Origin: CAVXJN01 sp963762165
GTDB taxonomy: Bacteria > Pseudomonadota > Gammaproteobacteria > JASBUN01
Direction: 5' to 3'
Assembly (NCBI GenBank): GCA_963762165.1
Contig: CAVXJN010000001.1
Coordinates: forward strand, 1-64,000
Length of the DNA stretch: 64,000 bases
Every line of letters starts with the position of its first letter. Position 1 is the stretch's first letter. Position numbers and translations under genes: made by a program. Below the pieces are notes generated by a model that saw only the letters and a program-made list of their open reading frames with translations, made no database searches and was not told the DNA's origin. This document shows, in pieces, positions 46,000 through 56,121 of the stretch.

Positions 46000-47658
46000 A
46001 TGCGCAAAAGCGGCATTCTGCTTCATCCGAGCAGTCTTCCCGGTCCCTACGGAATCGGAGATCTGGGCGACGAAGCTTACCGCTTCGCCGATTGGCTCGA
46101 ATCCACGGGTCAGAGTCTGTGGCAGGTGCTGCCGCTGGGCGAAAACGGTGTCTGCAACTCTCCCTACATGAGCTATTCGGCATTCGCCGGTAATCCGCTT
46201 TTGATCGGCGCGCAGCCGCTGATCCGCTCGGGCTGGATCGAATCGTCCGCCATGGAAAACATCGCCACCCTGCCGCCGCAACCGATCGATTTCCCACGCG
46301 CGCGTACAGCGAAGCGAAAAATGCTGCGCGCCGCGTTCATTGGCTTTTGCAGTCGCGGGGGCGCCGATTCGCGCGCCTTCCACCAATTTCGCGAACGCCA
46401 CGCGTTTTGGCTTGGAGATCATGCGTTGTTCATGGCACTCAAGGAGCGACACGGCGGAAGCGCTTGGTTTGATTGGCCTCTGGAACTGGCAAACAGAACC
46501 GAACACGCATTGGCACAAGCACGCATCGACCTGGCGGCGGAAATGCAATTCCAGGAATTTCTGCAATTCGTGTTCTTCCAGCAATGGCACGCACTGCGGT
46601 CGTATTGCGACAGCGCCGGAGTCGAATTGATTGGCGACCTACCGCTGTACGTTTCCTTTGACAGCAGCGATGTCTGGGTCCATCGCGATTGGTTTCGCAT
46701 CGACACGGAAAACCGACCTGAAGCCGTAGCTGGCGTTCCGCCGGACTATTTCAGCGTCAGCGGCCAGCGTTGGGGAAATCCTTTGTACCGTTGGTGCGCC
46801 ATGGCTGACAACGGCTATCAGTGGTGGGTCGAGCGGTTACGATTGAATTTCGAACTGGTGGCGCAATTGCGTCTCGACCATTTCCGCGGCTATCAAGCAT
46901 ATTGGGAAGTTCCGGCAACCGACCTCGACACGACACGCAACGGCAGATGGGTGACGGGCCCTGGCGCCGGGTTTTTCCATACAGTCGAAAGCGCGCTGCG
47001 CAAACAGGAAATCACGCCGCGTTTCATCGCCGAAGACTTGGGCGTCATCACCCCGGAAGTCGACCTGCTGCGCGACCATCTCGGCTATCCCGGCATGCGA
47101 ATCCTGCAAATGGCGTTCGGCGACGATCCGAAATCGTCGGAATATCTGCCCCATAATCATATCCGCAACTGCGTCGTTTACACCGCGACGCACGACCACA
47201 ACACCACTCAGGGCTGGTTTACGGCAACCCCGGGAACGCAAACTGTGCAGACAACGGCGCAGGTCGAACGAGAGCGGGCCCATGCGCTGACTTATCTGGG
47301 CACCAGCGGGCGCGAGATACATTGGGACATGATTCGTCTGGCGCTGGGTTCGGTTGCCGACATGGCCGTTGTACCGTTGCAGGACGTGCTGGGATTGAGC
47401 AGCGACGCCCGTATGAATCTACCCGGTACGACTGTAGGCAATTGGCGATGGCGCTTTGACTGGAACCAGTTGAATCACGAGATCAGCGAAAAATTGGCAA
47501 CACTTGACGTCGACGTTCGAGCGCCGTCGGTAATCCGCACCGGCACCAGACGGTTTGCGCTTAAGGTTTGGAAACGAACGGATTGCCGCGAATATAAAAG
47601 CGCAGCAGACGCTTTGCCCAATGACCGGCATAAGCGACGCCGATGCGCGGGCGCTTGA
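46000..47658 (+). CDS. malQ: 4-alpha-glucanotransferase (amylomaltase), tail probably frameshifted
   Basis: 552 residues as read, GH77. SGILLHPSSLPGPYGIGDLG, LRLDHFRGYQAYWEVPATD (Asp about 290), FIAEDLGVITPEVDLLRD (Glu about 344) and YTATHDHNTTQGW are intact. It disproportionates maltodextrins. Near the end the frame gives LATLDVDVRAPSV, an unusual tail; dropping one G at 47506 gives LATLTSTFERRR and a stop at 47531-47533, which looks like the family C-terminus and would clear the convergent glycosylase gene by 27 bases. So the last 50 residues as read are probably an artefact. It closes the glgB operon. Confidence 0.92.
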   Translation: MRKSGILLHPSSLPGPYGIGDLGDEAYRFADWLESTGQSLWQVLPLGENGVCNSPYMSYSAFAGNPLLIGAQPLIRSGWIESSAMENIATLPPQPIDFPRARTAKRKMLRAAFIGFCSRGGADSRAFHQFRERHAFWLGDHALFMALKERHGGSAWFDWPLELANRTEHALAQARIDLAAEMQFQEFLQFVFFQQWHALRSYCDSAGVELIGDLPLYVSFDSSDVWVHRDWFRIDTENRPEAVAGVPPDYFSVSGQRWGNPLYRWCAMADNGYQWWVERLRLNFELVAQLRLDHFRGYQAYWEVPATDLDTTRNGRWVTGPGAGFFHTVESALRKQEITPRFIAEDLGVITPEVDLLRDHLGYPGMRILQMAFGDDPKSSEYLPHNHIRNCVVYTATHDHNTTQGWFTATPGTQTVQTTAQVERERAHALTYLGTSGREIHWDMIRLALGSVADMAVVPLQDVLGLSSDARMNLPGTTVGNWRWRFDWNQLNHEISEKLATLDVDVRAPSVIRTGTRRFALKVWKRTDCREYKSAADALPNDRHKRRRCAGA

Positions 47659-48168
47659 CGATCTTGAACGGCCCCGCTGCGTCAGGTTCGGCAATGTGGA
47701 AGTCGGCAGACAGCAAATCGTGTCCATCGAGGCGCTTTGTCGATACCCATGGCCTTGGACAAGAGTCCCGGCCCCTGAGTGCGTGCATCCAAGCCCAGGA
47801 CAGGCTCCAGAGCACGCAACAGTACCGCAGAGGCGTGTCCTTCCCTTTCCGTGACGACGTTGGTGCAAAAATACATGCCGTAGATCATGTAAACATAGGC
47901 ATGCCCGGGCGGGCCGAACATCACCTTGGTGCGTTTGGTCAGTCCGCGCGCGGAATGTGCGGCAAGATCATGCGGGCCCAGATACGCTTCTGTTTCGACA
48001 ATGCGTCCGATCCGGGTCGAATCGTCGTCGGTTCAGGACCAGCCATTTGCCCAACAGTTCTTGCGCGACCAGCGTGGTATCGCGGTCGTAGAAACTACGT
48101 GGCAGGGGCCGTGAAGGTTTAATTTTGGTGCGGTTCAAATGGCGATAATCGGCAGTTGTATCGTTCAC
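47561..48168 (-). pseudogene. 3-methyladenine DNA glycosylase (AAG/MPG type), two frameshifts
   Basis: Three frames give one alkyladenine glycosylase. First (48168 to about 48013): LPRSFYDRDTTLVAQELLGKWLV. Second (about 48013 to 47738): IGRIVETEAYLGPHDLAAHS, RTKVMFGPPGHAYVYMIYGM and QGPGLLSKAMGID. Third (about 47737 to 47561): RLDGHDLLSADFHIAEP and RIGVAYAGHWAKRLLRFYI. One extra base near 48012 and one in an A-run (TTT at 47736-47738 on the plus strand) break it. The catalytic Glu in VETEAY and the full domain are otherwise conserved, so decay is recent or the sequence has errors. The intact enzyme would excise alkylated purines. Confidence 0.82.
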
Positions 48169-48302
48169 TCATTGCGCGTCGTAGGGCGACCATGGAGGTC
48201 CGCGCCGGTGTCAGCTTAACGAGTTTCGGTCGCCCAGCAAACTTTTCGTTTTGGAAAAAGACTCACCGTGACGGATCAAAGCAGAAGTGACTGGAATCGT
48301 TG

Positions 48303-48708
48303 TCACCTGCCCGGCTCTTGTTCCTCGTATTGCGGCAGGTCGCCGCTGATCTGATCCCAATTGGCTTTCGAAGTGACAAAAATGTGGGCCATGGGCCGCT
48401 CTTCGATATCCGATTCCACCGTTCCCAGTCTGATCCGCAAGTGCTGCGGGTCGGTATCCTGGCGGCTCATGATCGGGTGAACCGCAATTGCTGCAGAAAT
48501 AGCGGGTCTTGCCGGGGGCATCTGAATAACCTCGAAGGACGTTCTCACCGGCGACGAATCTGAAGTCCCGTGTGTGCACGATGCCATTGGTGGCGAATGC
48601 GCTGCCTTGCGCTTTGCGGCAAAGTGAACAATGACAATGCACTATATTGCGGATACCACCACCGATTTCGTAGCGGACTGCGCCACAAAGACAACCGCCC
48701 TGGTACAT
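48303..48708 (-). pseudogene. GFA-family (Mss4-fold) zinc protein, one frameshift
   Basis: Starting at ATG 48708 after GGAGG, the frame reads MYQGGCLCGAVRYEIGGG and HCHCSLCRKAQGSAFATNG, then YFCSNCGSP, which are the zinc ligands of the glutathione-dependent formaldehyde-activating (GFA) family. At about 48475 the frame changes: with one base removed in a CCC run it continues IMSRQDTDPQHLRIRLGT and AHIFVTSKANWDQI, the usual ending of the family, to a stop at 48303. Members bind zinc; most are of unknown substrate, some relate to formaldehyde-glutathione adducts. Confidence 0.8.
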
Positions 48709-48770
48709 GATGCCTCCTGCAGATGGCGTCATTGAAATCCAAGCCAGCTTGAACCCGTTTCGGCAGGATC

Positions 48771-49982
48771 TCAAGTCATCCACAGTTCGCCGTCGCGTTG
48801 TGGCGGCTGCAGCTTGCGCTGTAACCGCTGTCGACGTTGCTCGTGTTCGGGACGCAGCGCAAGCCGTCGGGCGTAGGCCAGCGCCGCCGATGCGTCATGG
48901 CGAACATGCTCGTGATACTTTGCCAAGCGTTCGATCGCTTCCTGGTGGTCGCGCTCGGCCATCGGTTCCCAGATCGCGCAGGCTTCGCGCCATTGTCCAC
49001 GGCGACGGTACAAGTGCGCCAACTCCAACAAGCCGGCATCGTCGAGCATGGACCGATGCTCGCACAGCAGGTCCAAAGACTGATCGTACTGGTTGCGCGC
49101 CAGGTGAGCCCGTGCAATTGCCAATACATCGGCTTCCCACATGCCCGGATGGGCATGGGCCGCAGCCAGCGCCGGAATCAACGCGGCCAGAGACAGCACA
49201 TCCCAGCGGTTATGACGGGCGATGCCAATCAACCCTTCTGGATCTTTGCGCTGCAACCAGCCGAACCACGCCAGGGGCGCCATTGAACCCGGAACGTCGT
49301 CTTCGCGTTCGAAGCGCAACAGTTTCCGCTCCGCGCTGATCAGGCGACAGTCTCCCCAACGGCTGGCGAACGCGCGGCGGGTAGGATACAGCAAGTCCAA
49401 GTGCGCGAGCCGCGCCAGGGGGTCGTGCAGCGCGCACATACGATGACGTGTCGCGAGCAGCGGCACGTCGAAACTCTTGCCGTTGAACGTGACCACCGTG
49501 TCTGCATCCCGCAGCCAATGTCCGGCGAGATCGAGCATGCGTGCTTCGGCGCTGAAACGGGTCAGGTGATATTGTCTTACGACCAGACTCGCCGCTTCGA
49601 TCCGGGCCAACCCCAAAAGGAAAACCACCGTGCCGGTGCCGCCGGCCAAGCCCGAGGTTTCGGTATCGAGAAATACCGCCTGGCGCAAATCAAGACTGCA
49701 CTGCTCGGGAAACACTGATTGATGATCAAGCAACTCTTGCAATTGCACACGTCCATGGAATTCGCTTAGCGCATAGCGATGTTCAATGACGATCACCCCG
49801 TCATCGACCAGTTCCCCATCGAGCTGCAGTGCCAGGGTTTCGGTACTGCCGTGCGGATCGGAGCGGCGGCCTTGGTCAACGCGATAGCGCTGCAGCCGTT
49901 CTGCAACACCTGCGACAATGGGCGCGTCAGGCGCCGTGCCGGTCTGTTGACGAAGTTTGCCGAGCCTGTGTTTGAGGTCCAT
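48771..49982 (-). CDS. mrfB: YprB/MrfB-like DEDDh exonuclease with TPR-like tail
   Basis: 403 residues. An RNase H-fold (DEDDh) exonuclease domain at about 95-270: FLDTETSGLAGGTGTVVFLLG (DxE), TFNGKSFDVPLL (Asp) and RHNRWDVLSLAAL (His and Asp). The C-terminal 110 residues are helical with TPR-like repeats (ARAHLARNQYDQSLDLLCEH, LAHLYRRRGQWREACAIW). In Bacillus subtilis YprB (MrfB) acts with helicase YprA (MrfA) in repair of mitomycin C damage. Here it is 47 bases downstream of the helicase on the same strand, the same pairing. Gene is intact. Confidence 0.85.
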   Translation of the reverse strand: MDLKHRLGKLRQQTGTAPDAPIVAGVAERLQRYRVDQGRRSDPHGSTETLALQLDGELVDDGVIVIEHRYALSEFHGRVQLQELLDHQSVFPEQCSLDLRQAVFLDTETSGLAGGTGTVVFLLGLARIEAASLVVRQYHLTRFSAEARMLDLAGHWLRDADTVVTFNGKSFDVPLLATRHRMCALHDPLARLAHLDLLYPTRRAFASRWGDCRLISAERKLLRFEREDDVPGSMAPLAWFGWLQRKDPEGLIGIARHNRWDVLSLAALIPALAAAHAHPGMWEADVLAIARAHLARNQYDQSLDLLCEHRSMLDDAGLLELAHLYRRRGQWREACAIWEPMAERDHQEAIERLAKYHEHVRHDASAALAYARRLALRPEHEQRRQRLQRKLQPPQRDGELWMT

Positions 49983-50029
49983 AGGATCGATCGGTTGGCT
50001 GTAGCGTGCGGGGCTGCGGAGCGTGCGCC

Positions 50030-52428
50030 CTATCCGCCCGCGATCAATTGCAGCACCTTCAGTGCTGCACCCTTCGGTGAATAGCCGCGCGTTTCATCTG
50101 AAGCCAGAATCGGTCCCACGCATGCCGGACAACCGTAATTGCACCCGCACGCTGCAATCAGGGCATGGGCGCTGGAGACCACATCGCCGACGCTGGTCGT
50201 ACAGGGGTGCGGAAAGTCCGACGCCGCCGGGATAATTGTCATACAGGAATACGGCCGGACGAAATCGGGCTTGCGCCTCGGGGTCCAGTTCCGCGCCTTC
50301 GAACTTGCGCATCTGGCCGCGGCCGTTGGCACCGACAGTGGCAAACCAGGTCGCATCGCCATCGCCTACCGCGCGGCCTAGGTCGTGGGGCTCGGACATG
50401 GTCTGCAGCGCGGCGACATGGTGCAAGGCGTAAGCCGCGCCAAGGAATCCATCCAGAGCTTGTTGTCGGCTGCTGAAACTCCGATTCCAGCGCATCCGGG
50501 CGAATCTGCCACCATACCGACGTGGTGTGCATCTCCTGATCGGGCAGATTGATGTTGCCGTAGCCGATATTTTCGTGGGTGTAGTAGCGTATTTTCTTGT
50601 AGCCCGCGATGCGCCGCACCAGATGAACTTCACCATGGGCTGATTCCGAAGCCGCGGCTGCGTCGCGTTCGAAATCCGCCAAGACCTTGAGCTTGGTGTA
50701 ATCGATGGCATCGGTGTAGTAATCGGCGCGGGTGCGGGTGACGAAAGCTTTACGGCCTTCCCAATCGAGCCTTTCAACCTGATAGGGGCTCGCCTGCACC
50801 ATGTAGATGGCGCCTTCGTACAAGGTGTCGGGAGCGCTGGAATAATCCACTTCGGCGACGATGTTCTGGCCGCCGTCGGTGGTATCGATCACCACGAAGT
50901 TGCCTTCGGCAACCGAACGCAGGCTTACGGCGTTGGCCGGATAACTGTCGGCGGTCCAATGCCATTGACTGCCTTCCCGGTGCAGCACGCCCTCGTCCTG
51001 CAGGTATTGCAACAGCTCGCCCAGGTTTTCATTTCCGAATCGTTCGTTGTCGCGAAACGGCAGTTCGAAGGCAGCACAGCGGACATGATCGAGCAGAATC
51101 AACAGCTGGTCGGCGTCAATGCGGGCATGCTCGGGACTGCTGCCGAGAAAGAAGTCCGGGTTGCGGACAATATATTGATCTAGGGGCTGGCTGCTGGCGA
51201 TCAACACGCCCAACGACGGACGCTGCCGGCGCCCGGCCCGACCCAAACGCTGCCAAGTGCCGGCGATGGTGCCCGGGTAACCGTTCAGCACACAGACATC
51301 CAGGGCACCGATATCGACCCCGAGTTCCAAGGCCGAAGTTGCAATGACACAGTCCAGCCCCCCGGCACGGAGTTGCCTTTCCGTGGCGCGCCGTTCCGTA
51401 GGGAGATATCCGCCGCGATAAGCGGCCACCCTTGCCGGCTTGCGCGGATCGGCGTCGAATACATCTTTGAGATACTTGGTGAGCACTTCCACCATGAGCC
51501 GGGTCTGGGCGAATAGAATGGTCTTCAGCCCCTGTGTCACGCTCAAACGGGCGATGCGAGTGGCCTGGGAACGCGCCGAAGCACGAATTCCCAGATCGGG
51601 ATTGATCACCGGCGGGTTCCACAACAACAGATGTTTTTCACCTTGCGGCGCACCGCTGTCGGTGATGGTGTGCACCGGCGCGCCGATCAGCGCGCTCGCC
51701 AGCTCGCCTGGATTGGCGATGGTAGCCGAACAGAGAATGAAGATCGGGTCGGAACCGTAGAAACGGCAGATACGCCGCAGACGGCGCAAAACGTTTGCGA
51801 CGTGGGAGCCGAATACGCCGCGATAGGTATGCATCTCGTCGATGACCACGTAGCGGAGACTTTCGAAAAACTGTGCCCACTTGGTGTGGTGAGGGAGGAT
51901 GCCCTGATGCAGCATATCGGGGTTGGAGACGACGATGTCGCCGCGGGTACGTACCGCCTTGCGGGCGTCGCCGGGCGTGTCACCGTCGAATGTGTAGGCC
52001 CGCACACCGAGCTTACCCGCCTGGTTCAGTTCCATGATCTCCGCGACTTGGTCCTGGGAGAGTGCCTTGGTCGGGAACAGGTACAGCGCTTTGGTCTGCT
52101 CTTGTAATGCCGATTGCAGCACCGGCAGGTTGTAGCACGCCGTCTTCCCGGACGCGGTGGGCGTGACGACTACCGTATGGCGGCCATTGGCGACGGCATC
52201 CCAGGTTTCGCGCTGGTGGCTATACAGCCGTGCAATGCCACGCGCCTGGATTGCTTGGCGCAACCGTGGATCGAGTTCGACGGGAAGATCGGCATAGCGC
52301 CCAGCAGTGGCTGGAACGATCAATTCGCCGGTGACCCGGGCCCGATAGCGCGCGCGCAGGCGGTCGGTGAGCCGACGCACCGGATCGTCGGAACGCACTT
52401 CGGCAAAGGACTCCGCAGGGGTGCTCAC
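50030..52428 (-). pseudogene. mrfA: MrfA/YprA-like DEXH helicase with DUF1998 domain, two frameshifts
   Basis: From GTG 52428 (after GGAGG) the helicase frame carries YSHQRETWDAV, Walker A TPTASGKT, DEMHTYRGVFGSHVANVL (DEVH-type box), SATIANPGE and the second RecA lobe (ATSALELGVDIG, GRAGRRQRPS), plus the DUF1998 part to LESEFQQ. At about 50472 one extra base shifts to the frame QALDGFLGAAYALHHVAALQ...FLYDNYPGGVGLSAPLYD, and at about 50195 another shifts to VGDVVSSAHALIAACGCNYG and CPACVGP, the four-cysteine zinc site, ending at 50030. Both shifts are extra C on the coding strand. The ATPase core is intact. If real, the truncated helicase lacks the zinc module. Confidence 0.85.
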
Positions 52429-52550
52429 GCGCCCTCCATATGCTTCGATCGCGACTCCAGGCTCGCTGCGGCCCCCGTTGTCGGGGCCGGCGCTACTGGA
52501 CTTGAGAAAGCATACTATAGAACGAATAGAGAACACGCAAGCACAGAGCA

Positions 52551-52581
52551 GCCGCCGGTGCTTGCGCGGGGCACCGGCGGC
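52551..52581 (-). terminator. GC-rich hairpin after rpoS, without U-tract
   Basis: Perfect 11-bp inverted repeat GCCGCCGGTGC / GCACCGGCGGC with a 9-base loop, 21 bases after the rpoS stop. No T-run follows. It resembles the hairpin at 37237-37267 and may serve as an rpoS transcript end or stability element. Confidence 0.55.
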
Positions 52582-52602
52582 GGTTTCGGCTCTACGACGA
52601 TC

Positions 52603-53541
<939 letters not shown>

Positions 53542-53707
53542 AGCTCGATCCTTCCTTGCAGATGGTCAGTTTCGAAATTCGCTTGCCAGCCCGCTCGCAT
53601 GCTTTGTCTGACTGGATTACCGCTTTACCAGAGCAAGGGCCGTGCCGGTTTTATTTACTGTCATATTTTTCAGCCACTTACGAAATTCCTGGGTTCCGTG
53701 TCGGGAT

Positions 53708-53780
53708 AAATCCCCCACTCGAAACGGGTGCGGCGGGGCAAATCCCCCGGACGGGTTGGCAAATCGGGGGAATATCCCCC
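53708..53780. repeat. Repeated AAATCCCCC motif and dyad upstream of the LexA-like gene
   Basis: AAATCCCCC occurs at 53708-53716 and 53740-53748, and GGGGGA-ATA-TCCCCC is a perfect 6-3-6 dyad at 53766-53780. The dyad lies 42 bases before the ATG at 53822, in the region where a promoter would be, so it may be an operator, possibly for the LexA-like protein itself. Confidence 0.5.
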
Positions 53781-53870
53781 CGGCGTTCTCGTTCGGTTCT
53801 CCAATGTGCTAGCCTGCGGCCATGACCGACGATCGCCCTGACCCGCCGCCAGCAAGCCGATCGTGGCCAC

Positions 53871-54434
53871 TTGCGCGCCCGAGCGCAGAAGGGCGAGCCG
53901 CCGCCAACATTGGACGAGTTGTGCAGAGCACTGGGATTGACGTCCCGCGGATCCATGCACAAACACATACACGCATTGGTTGAAGCGGGTCTGGTGCAAC
54001 CCATGGACGGGCGACAGCGAGGCGTGCGATTGCAAACGGCCAGCCGGCTAGCGACGGAGGCATTGCCACTACTGGGTACCATTGCTGCCGGCCGTCCGCT
54101 CGAGGCCGTGGAAGATACGCTGACGTTCGAGGTGCCTTCAGCGCTGCGCAGCGACAGCCCCTGTTTCGTCCTTCAGGTGCGCGGCGATTCCATGATCGAA
54201 GACGGCATTCTCGACGGCGACTGGGTGGTGGTGGAAAGTCGCAACCATGCGCGTAACGGCGAAATCGTGGTCGCGCTCGTCGATGGCAACGAAGCCACTC
54301 TGAAGCGCATCGAGCAACGGCCAGGACAAATTTTGCTGCACCCTGCCAACGCCGCGCTGCGGCCGTTGGTTTATGCGCCCGAACAGGTTCAAATTCAGGG
54401 TGTGGTCGTTGGCCAAATGCGCCGCTATCGGTAG
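53871..54434 (+). CDS. LexA-family S24 repressor paralogue, N-terminus disturbed
   Basis: 187 residues from TTG 53871. The N-terminal winged helix is present from TLDELCRALGLTSRGSMHKH; the S24 domain has the self-cleavage Ala-Gly in LLGTIAAGRPLEA, the catalytic Ser in RGDSMIEDGI and Lys in EATLKRIE. Upstream, ATG 53822 (MTDD) is in another frame; in the TTG frame the residues ALTRRQQ precede, and removing a C gives a continuous MTDD-ALTRRQQ start. Small compensating indels near 53857-53868 would give QQAIVAHLRARAQ. So the gene is probably a full-length LexA with one or more indels near the start. It differs clearly from the canonical LexA at 57245. Confidence 0.8.
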   Translation: MRARAQKGEPPPTLDELCRALGLTSRGSMHKHIHALVEAGLVQPMDGRQRGVRLQTASRLATEALPLLGTIAAGRPLEAVEDTLTFEVPSALRSDSPCFVLQVRGDSMIEDGILDGDWVVVESRNHARNGEIVVALVDGNEATLKRIEQRPGQILLHPANAALRPLVYAPEQVQIQGVVVGQMRRYR

Positions 54435-54507
54435 CGCGGGCTGCGGCGCAGGAACGAAGATACGGCACCGGCGCCGAAGCGATTGCGGATTGAGTGCAAG
54501 CGGGGAA

Positions 54508-54875
54508 TCAGTTGCGGGAATCCGCCAGATAGTGGTCGAACCACGGGTTGGCTGAGGACTTTTTCGCAGGCGGCGAAACAGATCGCGCAACCCGGACTTC
54601 GACGGCCTTGCTTGCGTCAGCAATCGGGTGACGCGGGAATGTAACTGCAGCTCGTGTTCGGCTTCGCTCAGCTCGCGTTCGAGCCGGGCGTTGGACGCTG
54701 ATCGCTTTTCCGTATCCCGCTGCAAGCGGCTGGTGCGGCGTTCGATGGCGGCAAAGCGCTCGCCAACGGCAGCGCCCACCGGCGTCTGCACCACCCGGCC
54801 GGAGGGCTCGCCAACCGCCACCAGCCGGAGCTGGGGCCTCTGGCTGCAGGCGTCTTTATTCGATTGATGTGACAT
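54508..54875 (-). pseudogene. Small coiled-coil protein, frameshift near C-terminus
   Basis: From ATG 54875 the frame has a long predicted coiled coil: VGERFAAIERRTSRLQRDTE, NARLERELSEAEHELQLHSR, then GLRDLFRRLRK. It then runs antisense to the LexA-like gene to 54138, which is unlikely to be real. Adding one A to the run at 54560-54564 (plus-strand T run) continues instead as KSSANPWFDHYLADSRN and stops at 54508, a plausible end clear of its neighbour. No family recognised. Confidence 0.5.
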
Positions 54876-55054
54876 GGTTCGTAATTCAGCCTAGTCGTCC
54901 GGCAGACCGCGATACTGCCACGGGAAGCATTCATCCCACTCTCATAGCACGATGTCGGCCGGCAGCAGCCTCTCTTGAGTACATCGAAGGGCGAAAAGAT
55001 TGTGGGGGAACGCCCCGCGAGTTTGTAACCGTTTGCACTACAACGTCGACGATT

Positions 55055-55696
55055 TTAGATCGGAGAGCGATCGATCAGACCATGCTCGATGGCAAACCGC
55101 GTCAGTTCCGCCGTGTGGCGGAGGTTGAGCTTGCGCAGGATCCGCGTGCGGTAGGTGCTGACGGTATTGACGCTCAAGGTCAGCTGCTGCGCGATGTCGG
55201 AAACCCGCATGCCGGACGCGAGCATCTGCATGATCTGATATTCGCGGTCCGACAGCTCCCTATGACTCGGCCCCGAATCCGGGGCAATGTCGTGGACCAA
55301 CAGATCCGCGAGCCGTTCGCTCACATAGGAGCGGCCTCCCATCAATCGCTCGACGGCCTCCAGCAAACGCTTCGGCCCCGCTCCCTTGGTCAGATACCCA
55401 TGCGCGCCTGCGCGCAGTGCGCGAACCCCGTACTGTTCCTCGTCGTGCATACTGATCACCAGCACGGGCAGTTGTGGCCACGCACGTTTCACTTGCTTGA
55501 GCAGATCGATGCCGCTGCGTCCGCCCAGCGACAGGTCCAAGGTCATCAAGTCCCATGACTGTTCACGCAAGATCGCCAGTGCCGCGGCGGCGCTCTCCGC
55601 TTCCCCGACCTGATGCCGCGCAGCGGGAGATTCCAGCATGTACCGCAATCCAAGGCGGGCGATGGGATGATCGTCAACGATGAGAATGCGTGCCAT
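55055..55696 (-). CDS. NarL/FixJ-type response regulator
   Basis: 213 residues. Receiver domain (ILIVDDHPIARLGLRYML; phosphoacceptor in LMTLDLSLGG; Lys in GYLTKGAG) and LuxR-type HTH (LSDREYQIMQMLASGM, VNTVSTYRTRILRKL). It resembles the UvrY/GacA/RcsB group. ATG 55696 has GGAGC at 5 bases. No kinase is adjacent, and the orphan membrane kinase at 24303-26120 is far away. Target genes unknown. Confidence 0.92.
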   Translation of the reverse strand: MARILIVDDHPIARLGLRYMLESPAARHQVGEAESAAAALAILREQSWDLMTLDLSLGGRSGIDLLKQVKRAWPQLPVLVISMHDEEQYGVRALRAGAHGYLTKGAGPKRLLEAVERLMGGRSYVSERLADLLVHDIAPDSGPSHRELSDREYQIMQMLASGMRVSDIAQQLTLSVNTVSTYRTRILRKLNLRHTAELTRFAIEHGLIDRSPI

Positions 55697-56121
55697 AAGC
55701 TCCGTACCCTGATGGCGTTCGCGTTTCGAACTCGCAAAACTACCGCTTGGCTATTACGGAAAATTCGCCGCGGCTGCAACTGTGTCTCGCCGGCGCTTGT
55801 TCCGTCCCCGTATGGTTATTCTGTCGCGGCGCCCCGCTGGCGCTCGGTCGCGCCTATGTCAAGGCTAGTCCCGGCTGCTCAGCCGGGCTATGCCGTGGTG
55901 GCCGGATAGCTCCATCCTAACCAACACGCGCGGCGAAAGCATCGACTTATTTGCGGAGATTGCTGTCTCCTATATCACGAGTATTGAATTGTAACGGCTC
56001 AAGTCCTGCTGAGCGACGCCGAGCGGGCTAAACTGTAAAGCAAGCGCACCGTGACAAGCACGGACTCCGATGCGGCAAATGACATCCGTGCTTTCGAAGG
56101 ATTGATTTGGAGCAGATGGAA
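55697..56121. other. Intergenic region before the PilZ gene
   Basis: About 425 bases without a supported gene, containing the sigma28-like element listed separately. The plus-strand 98-codon frame from 55613 is partly antisense to the regulator and shows no family features. Confidence 0.4.
55999..56022 (+). promoter_or_regulatory. Sigma28 (FliA)-like promoter upstream of the PilZ gene
   Basis: TCAAGTCC (55999-56006), an 11-base spacer, and GCCGA (56018-56022) fit the flagellar sigma28 pattern TAAAGTTT-N11-GCCGATAA at the core positions. It lies 100 bases before the PilZ start codon. The -10 half is incomplete (GCCGAGCG). Confidence 0.4.

Noticed and set aside
54138..54507. Continuation of the coiled-coil frame
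   Set aside because: Lies mostly antisense to the LexA-like gene; a one-base correction ends the gene at 54508 instead.
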